This document shows, piece after piece, positions 23,168 through 33,125 of a stretch of DNA of 64,000 bases. How positions within the stretch are numbered: position 1 is the stretch's first letter; each line of letters opens with the position of its first letter. The DNA comes from Ustulina deusta (Eukaryota > Ascomycota > Sordariomycetes > Xylariales > Xylariaceae). The position numbers were made by a program, and so were the translations under genes. The notes under the pieces are model-generated. The model saw only the letters and a list, made by a program, of their open reading frames with translations. It did no database searches and had not been told where the DNA came from. The stretch is from the NCBI GenBank assembly GCA_023159155.1, contig JAJNNX010000060.1, positions 248,001 to 312,000 on the forward strand, in the 5' to 3' direction.

Positions 23168-25135
23168 ATGGGGAGCGGACGTCGTATGCGAAGGAAACAG
23201 GGAGCACCCACGCCGCTGCCCGTCGTGGGAGTCAAGAGGCCAGGCGAGTTCCTTGACGCGACATCACAACGACGACCATCCAGGAAGCGCAAGGCTCCAA
23301 GCGTCAACGCCCCGCCGTCCGATCCTGGTCCTCTCCCTGCGGCATCCTTCTTCGACTCAGACGAGGACAGTGACTTCGTGTTCTCTGACGATCAGCATGG
23401 CGCCGACTCGGACTCGGACTCGGATGGCGAACAGAAGTTGACGCTCGCCAACATTGAAGGGCTATCGAGAAAGCTGGACGCACAGAAGGAAGAAGAGCGA
23501 GCTGCCGCCGAAGCTGAATTCCTCGAATCCGCACTGCAAACCAACGTCGACCAAGTATCCGACGCACTCGATGGACACCAGGACAACCTGACGCCCGATG
23601 TGCAGCTTCTCAGGCAGCGGATAACCGACACGGTGCGGATACTGGACGACTTCACCACCCTGGCCGAGTCGGGACGGTCGCGTTCCGAGTACGTTGCCCA
23701 GATACTCACAGACATATGCCACTATTACAACTACACCCCGTTCCTGGCTGAGAAGCTATGGAACCTGTTTCCGCCACGGGAAGCGCTTGCCTTCTTTGAT
23801 GCCAACGAAACGCAACGCCCCGTCGTTCTCCGCGTCAATACACTGCGAACACACAGGCGGGAGCTCGCACAATCCTTGGTCCGTCTTCCTTCATCTCCCT
23901 TCCCTTGCATTGGGCCTAATATGTTTGTGGCAGATCAACCGCGGCGTAACGCTGGAAGCTCTCAAATGGAATAAAGTCGGTCTTCAAGTATTCGAATCTT
24001 CGGTACCTCTGGGAGCTACACCCGAGTATCTCGCTGGACATTACCTCCTCCAAGCTGCCTCCTCATTCCTGCCCGTCATCGCATTATCACCGCAGCCGTA
24101 CGTTTCCTCCCCCTTTTCAATCGGTCGCAGACTAACATGGTCAGGAATGAACGGGTTTTGGACGTAAGTCTTTTCATCGGATAGTTGAGCATACCACTAA
24201 TTCAGCTCCAGATGTCGGCTGCCCCAGGTGGGAAATCGACACACTGTGCTGCCTTGATGCAAAATACGGGCGTTCTCGTCGCGAACGACGTCAACAAATC
24301 GCGCGCAAAAAGCCTTATCGGCAATCTCCATCGTCTTGGGGCGCGCAACGTCATCGTATCCACATACGATGCCCGAGATTTTCCGCGCGTCATGGGCGGT
24401 TTTGACCGTGTCCTTCTAGATGCACCTTGTTCTGGATCTGGGGTGGTAGCGAAAGATCCATCCGTAAAGACGTCAAAAACGGAACAAGACTTCATATCGC
24501 TACCACAACTGCAGAAGCAACTTCTGCTAGCAGCAATCGATTCGACAAATCATGCTAGCAAATCAGGTCCGTGTTATACCTAGTAGTAGACCCTGTTCCC
24601 TATAGCTAACATCACTCAGGTGGCTACGTGGTCTATTCAACATGTTCAGTCACTGTCGAAGAAAACGAGGCTGTGGTCCAATATGCCTTGCGTAAGCGTC
24701 ATAATGTGAAGATAGTAGATACCGGCCTCACCTTCGGACGGGACGGGTTTACTAGTTATGTAAGTTCATTCCTGTTCTACTCCCCATCTTCCACTTGCTT
24801 CGTCGTCCTGATGGCAAGATTATCAGGCAAGGCAGCACTTTAACGCAAACATGCGGCTTGCGAAACGCTTCTACCCGCACACGACCAATATGGACGGCTT
24901 CTTTGTCTGTAAGCTGCAGAAGATTGGGCCCTCGCCCTCTGGTGAACGGAAGGACGAGGCAAAGTCCGACGTGGCTCACCTGGCAGCTGACCTCGGGCGG
25001 AACATGACGGATGAGGAAACCGATGATGGAGCGTTTGGGGGGTTCGACGACGAAGAGGACGAGCTGTACATGCAGCGCGCAAGGAAGAATGCTATGCGTA
25101 GGCGTGGTTTTAATCCGAAAGGGTTTCCTAAGTAG
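23168..25135 (+). CDS. NOP2/NOL1 nucleolar rRNA m5C methyltransferase
   Basis: Six exons (23168-23878, 23934-24097, 24145-24163, 24212-24566, 24620-24759, 24827-25135) give 565 aa. The third exon is only 19 nt. The N-terminus is basic then acidic (S-D-S-D-S-D-G), typical of nucleolar proteins. The methyltransferase core has the SAM loop S-A-A-P-G-G-K-S-T at about 300-308, D-A-P-C-S-G-S-G with Cys371 (release cysteine) and [12 protein letters not shown] with Cys425 (nucleophile). The C-terminus has N-M-D-G-F-F-V-C-K. The yeast homologue methylates 25S rRNA and is essential for 60S biogenesis. Two introns use the unusual donor GTCCGT. As a conserved essential gene it is out of place among accessory genes. 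It converges on UstYa 2, whose stop is 137 bp beyond. Confidence 0.95.
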
Positions 25136-25272
25136 AGCGCTACCCGATTCATGCCTCTGGGAGCCCGGGTTGTTAGAACTACGCAATGCCTTCTCTGGAG
25201 TGATTTGTAGCCAACAACGAATTAACCCATTCGCCTCGATATTGTATTGTTTTCAAATCTGAATTTAGATCT

Positions 25273-26345
25273 CTAGTCTACGATGCGAATGCTGGCGTTA
25301 CGCCAGCTTTGGATGCTCTCAAACCGAGTACGGTGGGAAGTTGCCCATGCATGGATCCTGTCAAAATTTCGGCAAGTGTGGGGGGTGTCTGTCTTAAGTA
25401 TCAATTTAAGCCCGTCGAGCTTCCACTCCATAGGAGTCAGGTCTGCGTGACATTGGAGTGACTGCCGTATATGGTTAATGCAGTGACCTACTTTCATTAG
25501 TGGCAAGGTCATCGAAAGCATTGGCGTTCTTGTACTACGAACCAATATGGTCAACCCTCGATGGATTATTTGGTCTATCGAAAATACGAGTGTAGTAATC
25601 GGGATATATTGCCTGACGGAGACGGTTCTAGTCAAGCCTAGGTATGAGCTGCGGTGTCCTTGAGGCCAACCAGGGTGGAAAGGGTGGAAGAGATGCATAC
25701 CAGACAGTGAAGTGAATGATAGACATCCAAACCACTGAAGTAGAAGCCCGACTCTGGCCATTTAAATGTCGACTCTCCTAGGTCAACTTCCGTTTTATCG
25801 AAGTCAAGATTTAAACCTATAGAATCCTTAGCTGGAACTTGGCATTGTTCCAAACTTGTGGTACTGACCTCCCAGAAGCATTTCCCAGGCTTTGTCAACT
25901 GCTGGCTCAGGTGGTCCAACGTATTCCTGTCCTTTCTGGTCGATGAAAAGGTGGCCTTCGCTATCCAATTCGACCCCTCCCGAGAATCTCTGAGCCACTA
26001 TTTCAATCTCGCTCCTCGCAGGTTCTGGGCGAAGTACGGGTTAGTCAATTCTCGCCCTAGACTTTTGCAGATTGATGCCGTTTTCCTGTTCCCCGTATCA
26101 TGGCGCTCGAAAACACCATTCCGCATGCACATACCGAGATCCGAGGCAAATCCAAGTTCGTAGGATGCCCTACTAGTCGAGCACTGTCCATGAGTCAAGG
26201 AAAACAGGCCGAAAAAGCCGAAGAAAATGTTCAACGAGACGGAAATAATGAGGAGAAGCGGCTGAAGCTGGAAGCTCCTCTTCCGCAGTTGCGAGGCAGA
26301 TTCCGTAGTTTCCAGCAGGTTTTCTTCCTCCTCTTGCTTTCCCAT
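25273..26345 (-). CDS. UstYa-family (DUF3328) oxidase 2
   Basis: Five minus-strand exons (26345-26135, 26024-25869, 25816-25701, 25627-25543, 25487-25273) with introns of 110, 52, 73 and 55 nt give 260 aa. An in-frame ATG at 26372 would add nine residues. A transmembrane helix lies at about 29-50, followed by Y-E-L-G-F-A-S-D-L, the typical post-membrane motif of the family, and G-P-P-E-P-A-V-D-K-A-W. The two H-x-x-H-C motifs are H-S-L-H-C at 156-160 and H-I-G-H-C at 188-192. The C-terminus has C-H-A-D-L-T-P and K-T-D-T-P-H-T-C-R-N-F. All introns preserve frame, so the gene looks functional. It differs clearly from UstYa 1 and is not a recent duplicate. Family members oxidise and cyclise peptide precursors at the membrane or in the lumen. 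Confidence 0.88.
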
Positions 26346-26372
26346 ATCGACTTGACATGGAACTCCGAACAT

Positions 26373-27559
26373 GGGCTTTGTTGAACGAGCCAGCCAAGTA
26401 GGATGTGTAGAGAGACGTTTGTGGGCGGCGGTCGCAGGTGTAATGGGAGTGCCAGGAGAGCTAATTCCTAGCTGTCTTCACAACACCACATACCTATGGG
26501 AGAGGTCGAAGGAATCAGTCTGAGGAGTGCCAGGTAGCGGCGCACGGCTGTTCCAAAGATGCGTGTCGATTTTCCGCCTCAGGCTACCCATCACCACCCG
26601 TATGCGGTGCACTTTTGGTCTATGCTGACATGCAGCATACTTACTAAGCGTGCTTACCAAGTGTGCTTACATGGTGAATGTACTTAGATAGATCTAGTCA
26701 CTTGGTGGCTTAGGTCTATTCTGAAGGTCTGCATTGAGTATGGTTGTGGTGTTGTATTGCGATGTGAAAAGCGAAGTTGCAGGAGAGATGGAGACTAATT
26801 GACAGGCATCCACTGTGGCGGGTTTTATATGGGTACTCCCCCGTACCTTCCTACAGTGGAAGAAAACTAACTAGGGTATCTCGCTAGGGTGCAAGGTACT
26901 TATCCCCATTAATTGTGTGGGTCTGTACCGGGTGCCTAGGGCTGCCTCACAGTGCCCTTTCACTGAGCTATCACTGGTCCCACTTATATGGATCCACAAG
27001 GGTTCCAGGTTTCTATCCACCAGGATCCCGGACCCTGTAAGGCTAAATCCGGCTACCTACACTAGTACTTAGACCCCACCGCAAGGCTAAAATTTCGAGG
27101 GGGTCTCCCTAACGAGGTACTTAGTAAGTATACTGCATGCATAGAAGTAGTTCGACCCACTGACCCGGAAGTGGATCACCCTACCTAGTGGATCACGACA
27201 ACGGTTTTCTGTATTTTTATATAGCATTTTAGATTGATAGCAATTAACAAACAGCACAAATGGCCACACTGTTGCGGTTACGCTTTGACTCGGCACCGAA
27301 TCCCGATCAACTTCCGGGAGTGGAGTCCTCATAAGCACCAGGTGGCTTGATAACTAGCAAGGGTAGACGTTCCTATTGGTCTGATAGATTCTCCTGCTCT
27401 GCTGAAGTTTGAAAACGGGGCGTCCGTGGTCGGAAGCAAGATACGCCCTCGAGGCAGATGAAGCAGGCTACAGCATGTCGCTCTCTTTGGCACGGCGTTC
27501 TCGGTGTCTTATCATTTCTCTCCCAGTTCGAATTCTAGTTAATCGATAATATAGCCAAC
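26373..27559. other. divergent promoter region between two UstYa-type genes
   Basis: About 1.2 kb between the starts of UstYa 2 (minus) and the HxxHC protein at 27560 (plus). No supported gene. Co-regulation of the two genes from this spacer is plausible. Confidence 0.5.
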
Positions 27560-28273
27560 ATGCAATACGACAAAGGTCAAGAAACAGAGGAGGCCGAGCC
27601 CGATCACGACGTGACTGATGGCTTTTTGCCTGACAATACTCCCCGTGCCCTCGCGCCAAGACCAGAAAGGCGTCTGTTATGGGTTCTGATCGTTGAAAAT
27701 GCCCTCTTCGCCATCGTCCTCCTGCTCTTCTGGAAGCTATTCGTCCCGCCGCGGACAAGCCTCGACTACCAGGCCCTCACCGCAGACAACAAAGTCTATC
27801 CGTCAGGGCCGCTGTCCTGGTCGCAGCGCTTCGAGGCACTGCCGTGTGGTAAAACACCCGAAGAGGCGCGGGCGCGAGGATGCGAATTCGACATGCTCGT
27901 CACTGCTTGGCTTCCCCCAAGGTGTATCGACCGCGAGCTGGTCAACGAATTCATGGAGGTCGGCCAGTGGGAGTTCTACACCAAGTTGCACGCCAAGGAG
28001 GAAGACAAGTTCGGCACCTATGACCCCGACTTCATAGGCTCCGTCAACCACACCGTCTGGACCACGAGACGCTGGCACGCCACTCATTGTCTCTTCATGT
28101 TTAAGAAGTTGACTCGTGCCCTGGTGAACGGCTGGACTACAGACGCCGAAGCTGTCTCGGAGCCGCATATGGAGCATTGCATGAAGGTTTTCATCGATCA
28201 AGTGTTGTTTGGCCCCAATCTTGATCAGACCGAGATAGAAACCTACCTGGAAATCATCTACCCTCCATGTTGA
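27560..28273 (+). CDS. UstYa-superfamily-like membrane protein with two HxxHC motifs
   Basis: A single exon of 237 aa. It has an acidic cytosolic N-terminus, one transmembrane helix at about 39-61, and a lumenal part containing C-G-K-T-P-E-E-A-R-A-R-G-C (cysteines 96 and 108) and W-L-P-P-R-C. Two copper-site-like motifs are seen, H-A-T-H-C at 173-177 and H-M-E-H-C at 203-207. This is the arrangement of a widespread family of uncharacterised fungal proteins that share the HxxHC pair with UstYa but little else. The likely role is an oxidase or accessory factor acting on a peptide in the secretory pathway, by inference from the motifs and neighbours. No introns are needed, unlike the other two family members here. 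Confidence 0.75.
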   Translation: MQYDKGQETEEAEPDHDVTDGFLPDNTPRALAPRPERRLLWVLIVENALFAIVLLLFWKLFVPPRTSLDYQALTADNKVYPSGPLSWSQRFEALPCGKTPEEARARGCEFDMLVTAWLPPRCIDRELVNEFMEVGQWEFYTKLHAKEEDKFGTYDPDFIGSVNHTVWTTRRWHATHCLFMFKKLTRALVNGWTTDAEAVSEPHMEHCMKVFIDQVLFGPNLDQTEIETYLEIIYPPC

Positions 28274-30052
28274 CCTTTGTGGTGGGGCTTTTCAGTGGTA
28301 TGCGTGGGCTCTAAAGCGATCGTTGCTAGGCTTGGTCGGATTTTCGCATTGCTTGGTTAATTCAACACGTAAAGCTGGCTGAAGGACATCTGGGTGACTG
28401 CACCTCAGGATGACGGTGAATGCAGTAATCATGCTGTAAACGTATAACTCATTAAATAGCGTTTGATAAAAATCCAAACACGTCAGTGTGTGAATGTCCC
28501 TCGCCTCAAGAAGACGATGTTGACGTTATTCCCTTCAATCCAAGTATTAGCCCATGATAGTGGGAGCCTCCTTTACCTGCTAGTTGCCATCGAGTAAAAG
28601 CCGCTCTGTAGCCTCTAGGAATCCTTGATAGCCTGCTGCGGCGGCACCCAGTGGTATCAATAACCCCCAAGTGAAAGACATCCGATCGTCCAGTCGTAAA
28701 TCATGGCCAATCGGGTCAATTAGTGCAGTACCTATCTAACCTCGACAAATAAATACATCCGATACCATCAAGTAGATTATCTTCCATGACAGCTCACCTT
28801 TGGACTAGACCACTCTCCGGAGTTCTAGGAGTGCCCCACCCATATATCTGGCCCTCGTGAACTTTCTGGTTGGCAAGCGCGTCGACCGTGGCAATCTAAG
28901 CGGCAAATCTGAACCACAAAAAGCGGTGTGAGCTTACGTGGGATCTTGGATCAAGATTCACTACCAAACGAGGACGACTGGCTTGAAGCTGCATAGAGCC
29001 CTTGACTGATTGCAACTGTAATTACCGGAGGACCTAGTTCGGTCTATGCCATACCGGGTGTAGAGGGTGATCGAGAGTAGCGGCCGTTCGGCTGGCAACT
29101 AGACGGCGGCTATGCTGAAAGGGTCCAGGCGAGGTTTCCCGTGTCAAGCCACACACTCCGCAATCGTTTCAGGTTGAAGGCGTCCCCAGTGTTTGGCTAG
29201 ACGCCAACCAACATATCCCTTTGGCGATTCGCTTGTTTACTGAATCTAGCCTTGTCATTCGGCCTCTGGAGGGTCACGGGATGATGACAATGAGGGCATT
29301 GCTTGTGTAGTACACGTGTACTGCAGTATGTCTACCGGAAGCCTAGCCCTCAGATATTGATGAAAGAAAGAGTATGATTGAATGTGGATAAGACTCGCCA
29401 CCGGGCGGAGCTTCACTTTCGAAGTCTGTTGTGTTCTTGCAGACACTCAGGGAAGTCCACCGAAGCTAAGTGAGGTCGGACGAGCTATGCAGTTAGCGCA
29501 CTGATTATTCGTAATCGTCTATCATAGGTATCTAACTTACTAAGCTTGTAAGCACAGCTTTGCTAGGAAGAACAGGCCTAGGCTGCGGGACCGAATGTTC
29601 CTGGTGCTCCGCTATATCTACCCTCCCGTGCTTGCGGGGAACTGCGGGGAAAGGTGTCTGAAGATCAAAGGAGGCAGATATTATACCCGATATTATATCC
29701 GATGCTGGTCTGACATGCATGCGCTTCATGTACGCTTTGAATGTATCAAGCGAAGGGGGGGGGGGAGGAGCACTACAAGGTGGATTTTCTAGTAGTGTGA
29801 ATTTCACTGTACGGGGCCTGAGTCCTCTTGTTGATTCAAGGAGAGGGCAAGTCTGGAATCCGACTCAGGAGGTTCGAAAGGTGTATTAATCAGGTGCATA
29901 CATAGACAATGACCGAGTTGATAAATAAAAAGCTACTCGCGTCTCCTAGCAAAAGATATATCAGAACACTTTCATATTATCCAAACCTTCAGCCTCGACA
30001 TTGCTCTTCTCAGAATCCATCTCTAAGTCAAAGACCGACCTCCATCGCAACT
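28274..30052. other. intergenic upstream of the micro-exon gene
   Basis: 1.8 kb without a supported gene. A G-run (about eleven G) lies near 29755-29766. The last 150 bp before the ATG at 30053 are AC/CT-rich, as in fungal 5' UTRs. Confidence 0.5.
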
Positions 30053-30866
30053 ATGCAGCTCAAGCTTTTCCTGAACTTTTTCTTGGCCACTTTCGCCACT
30101 GCGGCCGTTATTGCCCCTATTCCTGACGCGTGCGATTCAGGTGATTCGAACCTGGTCAAAAGAGTTCCTGTCCCTCTCGATGCCAGAGTATGCTTTTCCT
30201 TCCATTGAACATCCGTCTTAGGAATCCAGACTAACGTTTTCAACAGAATCCTACTGTGAGCCCCTCTAACTCCCGCAAATAGTAGTAACTATATCATAGA
30301 TTATTAACATGACTTAAAACTTAGCCAGTAAGTAAAAGTTCCGCCCATTGCCTGAAACTCTTACTTTTACCGAAAGTCAATACTAATTCGATGTGTGTGT
30401 AGCAAGTAAGTGAATCTTTCTCTGGAACTTACGCACGACAGACCACAGGTTACTAACATGCTTGGCTTGAAGGGCGTGAGTCGCTTCATAACTAGTTAAC
30501 ATCTCAAGCATTAGCTACTGAATATAGAGATACTAATATTGATACCACCAGCCTGTGAGTACATTATCTCTCCTCTTAGAATGACCGTTAACAAGAAAAA
30601 CTAATATCCTCTTAGTCAGTAAGTGCAGCATTGGAAACACGAAATATAACTACTTCATAGAGGACAGCTATTAACCAAGTGGCCGCGGTACAGTGCGTAA
30701 GTAGTATATCGACTATACCGAGAAACTCACCGCTACGAACAGCGGTACTGATTTTGATTCCAGCCTGTTACTGGAGGTCCCGTTCCCCAGATCCCCGTAA
30801 GTGCTCCTTCCCGACTTTTCTGGTCTCATCAACCTTACACGATGGGTACGCTAGGACGAGGAATAG
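30053..30866 (+). CDS. secreted proline-rich precursor peptide encoded by single-codon micro-exons
   Basis: Predicted exons: 30053-30187 (45 codons), 30247-30255 (N-P-T), then six exons of exactly 3 nt at 30325, 30403, 30473, 30552, 30616 and 30694 (P, Q, G, P, S, C), then 30764-30796 (11 codons) and 30855-30866 (D-E-E-stop). All nine introns are phase 0 and 58-76 nt long. Each 3-nt exon sits between an AG and a GTAAGT or GTGAGT, and most introns have a clear branch site (for example CTAAC at 30231 and 30453; CTAAT at 30383, 30533 and 30601). The product is 68 aa. A signal peptide covers about 1-18, a propeptide ends in the Kex2-type site L-V-K-R at 34-37, and a 31-residue peptide follows with nine prolines and one cysteine. 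It contains no Tyr, Trp or Phe, unlike dikaritin cores. The precursor role is inferred from this layout and the UstYa and dioxygenase neighbours. The last exon is the least certain. Confidence 0.7.
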
Positions 30867-31482
30867 AGAAGGCGAGAATGGGGTTCAATTTCAGGGTCAG
30901 GACACACGTGAGGGTTGGTTACCTACCTAGTCAGAATAGCCTTGGCCGGGTTTTGTCCTCTAAGGTTTCCCTAGCCCTCGTGCAAATGCAAAGGTTTTGA
31001 TGGCAAATGAAGCCCTTTCTCTCGGAATCGTAGGAATCGCAAAGCAGCAGAAACGCTCCGTGACTCCTCTGCTATCGTGAAGTTTTCTTCTAGAATTATC
31101 TGAAGTATTATTTTATAACGTAGAACTAGGCAATAAGACAGTAAGCCCCGAGGTTTGCCGTAAGTTGTGCTTATTAGTATAACACCAAGTTTTTGTTCAA
31201 ATGATTCATGTTAACTTCTTATTTGATGAAGTGCTTTCGTTGCTTTTATAGTCTTGCTGGTCCCAATACCCTACGGGCTTATATTGGGTAGTTATCTGCC
31301 GTGCTATGCTCCCTGCCATTGAGACTGTGGTCTGACAGCTGCACATACATATGCATAAGAAACACCCCACTCCTCTTCGGCCGCACGGGTATATATATGT
31401 CTCCAGTCATCCCCTGCCCTAGAATGACTTGCTCAATATCTCCCAAATTTTACAGCACATAAAGTCTCATTAATTGATCAAA
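30867..31482. other. spacer between precursor-like gene and dioxygenase 2
   Basis: About 0.6 kb, no gene. It contains the precursor 3' flank and the promoter of the dioxygenase, with a TATATATATG stretch at about 31390-31400 lying about 90 bp before its start. Confidence 0.5.
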
Positions 31483-32411
31483 ATGGTTGCAAACCTAGGC
31501 TCGAGCTTCCCATATATGCTCTATTTCCTGATACCTCTACTCGGAGTCATGTTCACTCTTTTTGGTCCTTCACTGCGTAATTTCAGTATTTCGAGCCCAG
31601 CAATTGGCCTCATAACCCGAAAACAGATTGGTGATATAGGTCAGATGCCAAATCAGGGCCATGACGATTTCAAATACCAAGTCAAGATCTTCTCGAGAGA
31701 CCCTCTCATAGTTTACATTCGGAATTTTGTGAGCAGCGACGAAATCACTCACCTCCTTCAAGTCAGGTAGGGAATGCAGACGAAAGGCGCCTTCATGCGG
31801 ATGGATGAATTAACTAACTTGTTAATAACATCAGCGAAGACAAATATGAACCGTCCAAAGTCTATAGCAGCTTTGACGGAAACCTCATCGATGATAAGAT
31901 GCGGGTTTCCGATTCTGCATGGATGGATCCTAAAGATCCAGTAGTCCACAGCATCACACAGCGCGCCCGTGAGTTCCAAGGCTGGCGCGGCAAAAACACA
32001 TCTATCGAGCCATTGCTAGTTCAGCGGTACCAGGTTGACGGGTTCTACAATTACCACTTTGATTGGGACGAGGCTCTAACACGCGGAAACCGGATCACGA
32101 CATTTATGTCTTACCTCGTGGGCAACTGTACTGGAGGAGGAACCAATTTCCCGTTCTTACCGCAACCTAGCGATGATCGTTGGTGCGATGTGATCGAATG
32201 TGACGAGGAAGGGAGGGATGGCTACCAGGGTATCATCTTCAAGCCCATTGTGGGATCCGCTATTTATTGGGAGAATTTTCACCCCAACGGGACGGGCCAT
32301 AAGGGCGTCTATCATGCCGGCTTACCAGTCAAGTCCGGAATGAAGGTAGGATTGAATATATGGTCGTGGGATTCCGCTTGGATCAAACCTGAGGAGTTGA
32401 TGTCACATTGA
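31483..32411 (+). CDS. prolyl 4-hydroxylase-like Fe(II)/2-oxoglutarate dioxygenase 2
   Basis: Exons 31483-31766 and 31835-32411 with a 68-nt intron in phase 2 give 286 aa. A hydrophobic segment at about 10-30 is a membrane anchor or signal. The catalytic domain shows H-F-D (169-171), distal His255 and Lys265, and the C-terminal block H-A-G-L-P-V-K-S-G-M-K-V-G-L-N-I-W. The sequence T-G-G-G-T-N-F-P-F-L-P matches the E-G-G-E-T-x-F-P position of P4Hc enzymes. The intron lies at the same place, just after H-L-L, as in the paralogue at 21647, supporting common descent, although overall similarity is moderate. It is the next gene downstream of the proline-rich precursor, on the same strand. The expected reaction is hydroxylation of peptidyl proline using Fe(II), oxygen and 2-oxoglutarate. 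Confidence 0.88.
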
Positions 32412-33125
32412 GCTGTTGTGGTGGACTGGATATAACGCCGTTCCCGTACGGCAATCATTTGTACGTTCATTACAGATACCAAATAGGGGTAAATCCAATA
32501 CATTGTCTTACGGAAGCTATAACTAGCATCTATTCTAGAGGTGGCAGTGTCTGGGGTAAGGGGGACAGGATGTTCCGGAGGCTCGACAGTTCCGGTTTCC
32601 TCCCTGCAGTGCTGCCGAAAGTTTAAGGGGCCGATAGCAAAATGTATGATATGAAACCTACAAGATTTAATCATGAGCCCTAAATGACAAGATAACGTTT
32701 CTCAAAGGCGTCCGACGCAGAATCAGGCAGAATGTCAGAGTGGGTTAGGTCCAGAGTGAATAGAGAGTCTCATTTGCAGCTGGGAAGCAGGTAGGTAGTT
32801 AGGGCTCAATAGAGTGGTCAATTGATTCCAGAACCTTCCAAATATCTAGGGGGGCAACACCAATATATATACAGAATACTGATATATCCACTCCCATAGG
32901 GTAGTGTAATATATATCCCTGACACAGAAACACCTCTCTTCGACGCACAATACCTAAGGGGAGGAGCCCATTTTTAGACACGCTCGTACACGAGTAGTAT
33001 AACTGTTGAAGTGTACCCCGCGAGTCTTCCGCCGTTCTGATGAGTCCTCTCTGTCCATAATGACTCAGCGTTACTGGGTGGTTTTTCATAGCTAAACGCT
33101 GGTTCTTCGTCCTTGTACTATCAAG
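32412..33125. other. intergenic, no gene seen
   Basis: About 0.7 kb between the dioxygenase and the FAD oxidase remnant. Short frames only. Confidence 0.5.

Noticed and set aside
29909..30052. Longer N-terminus for the micro-exon gene from an upstream ATG
   Set aside because: The in-frame ATG at 30053 begins a clear signal peptide; the extension would bury it behind 48 hydrophilic residues.
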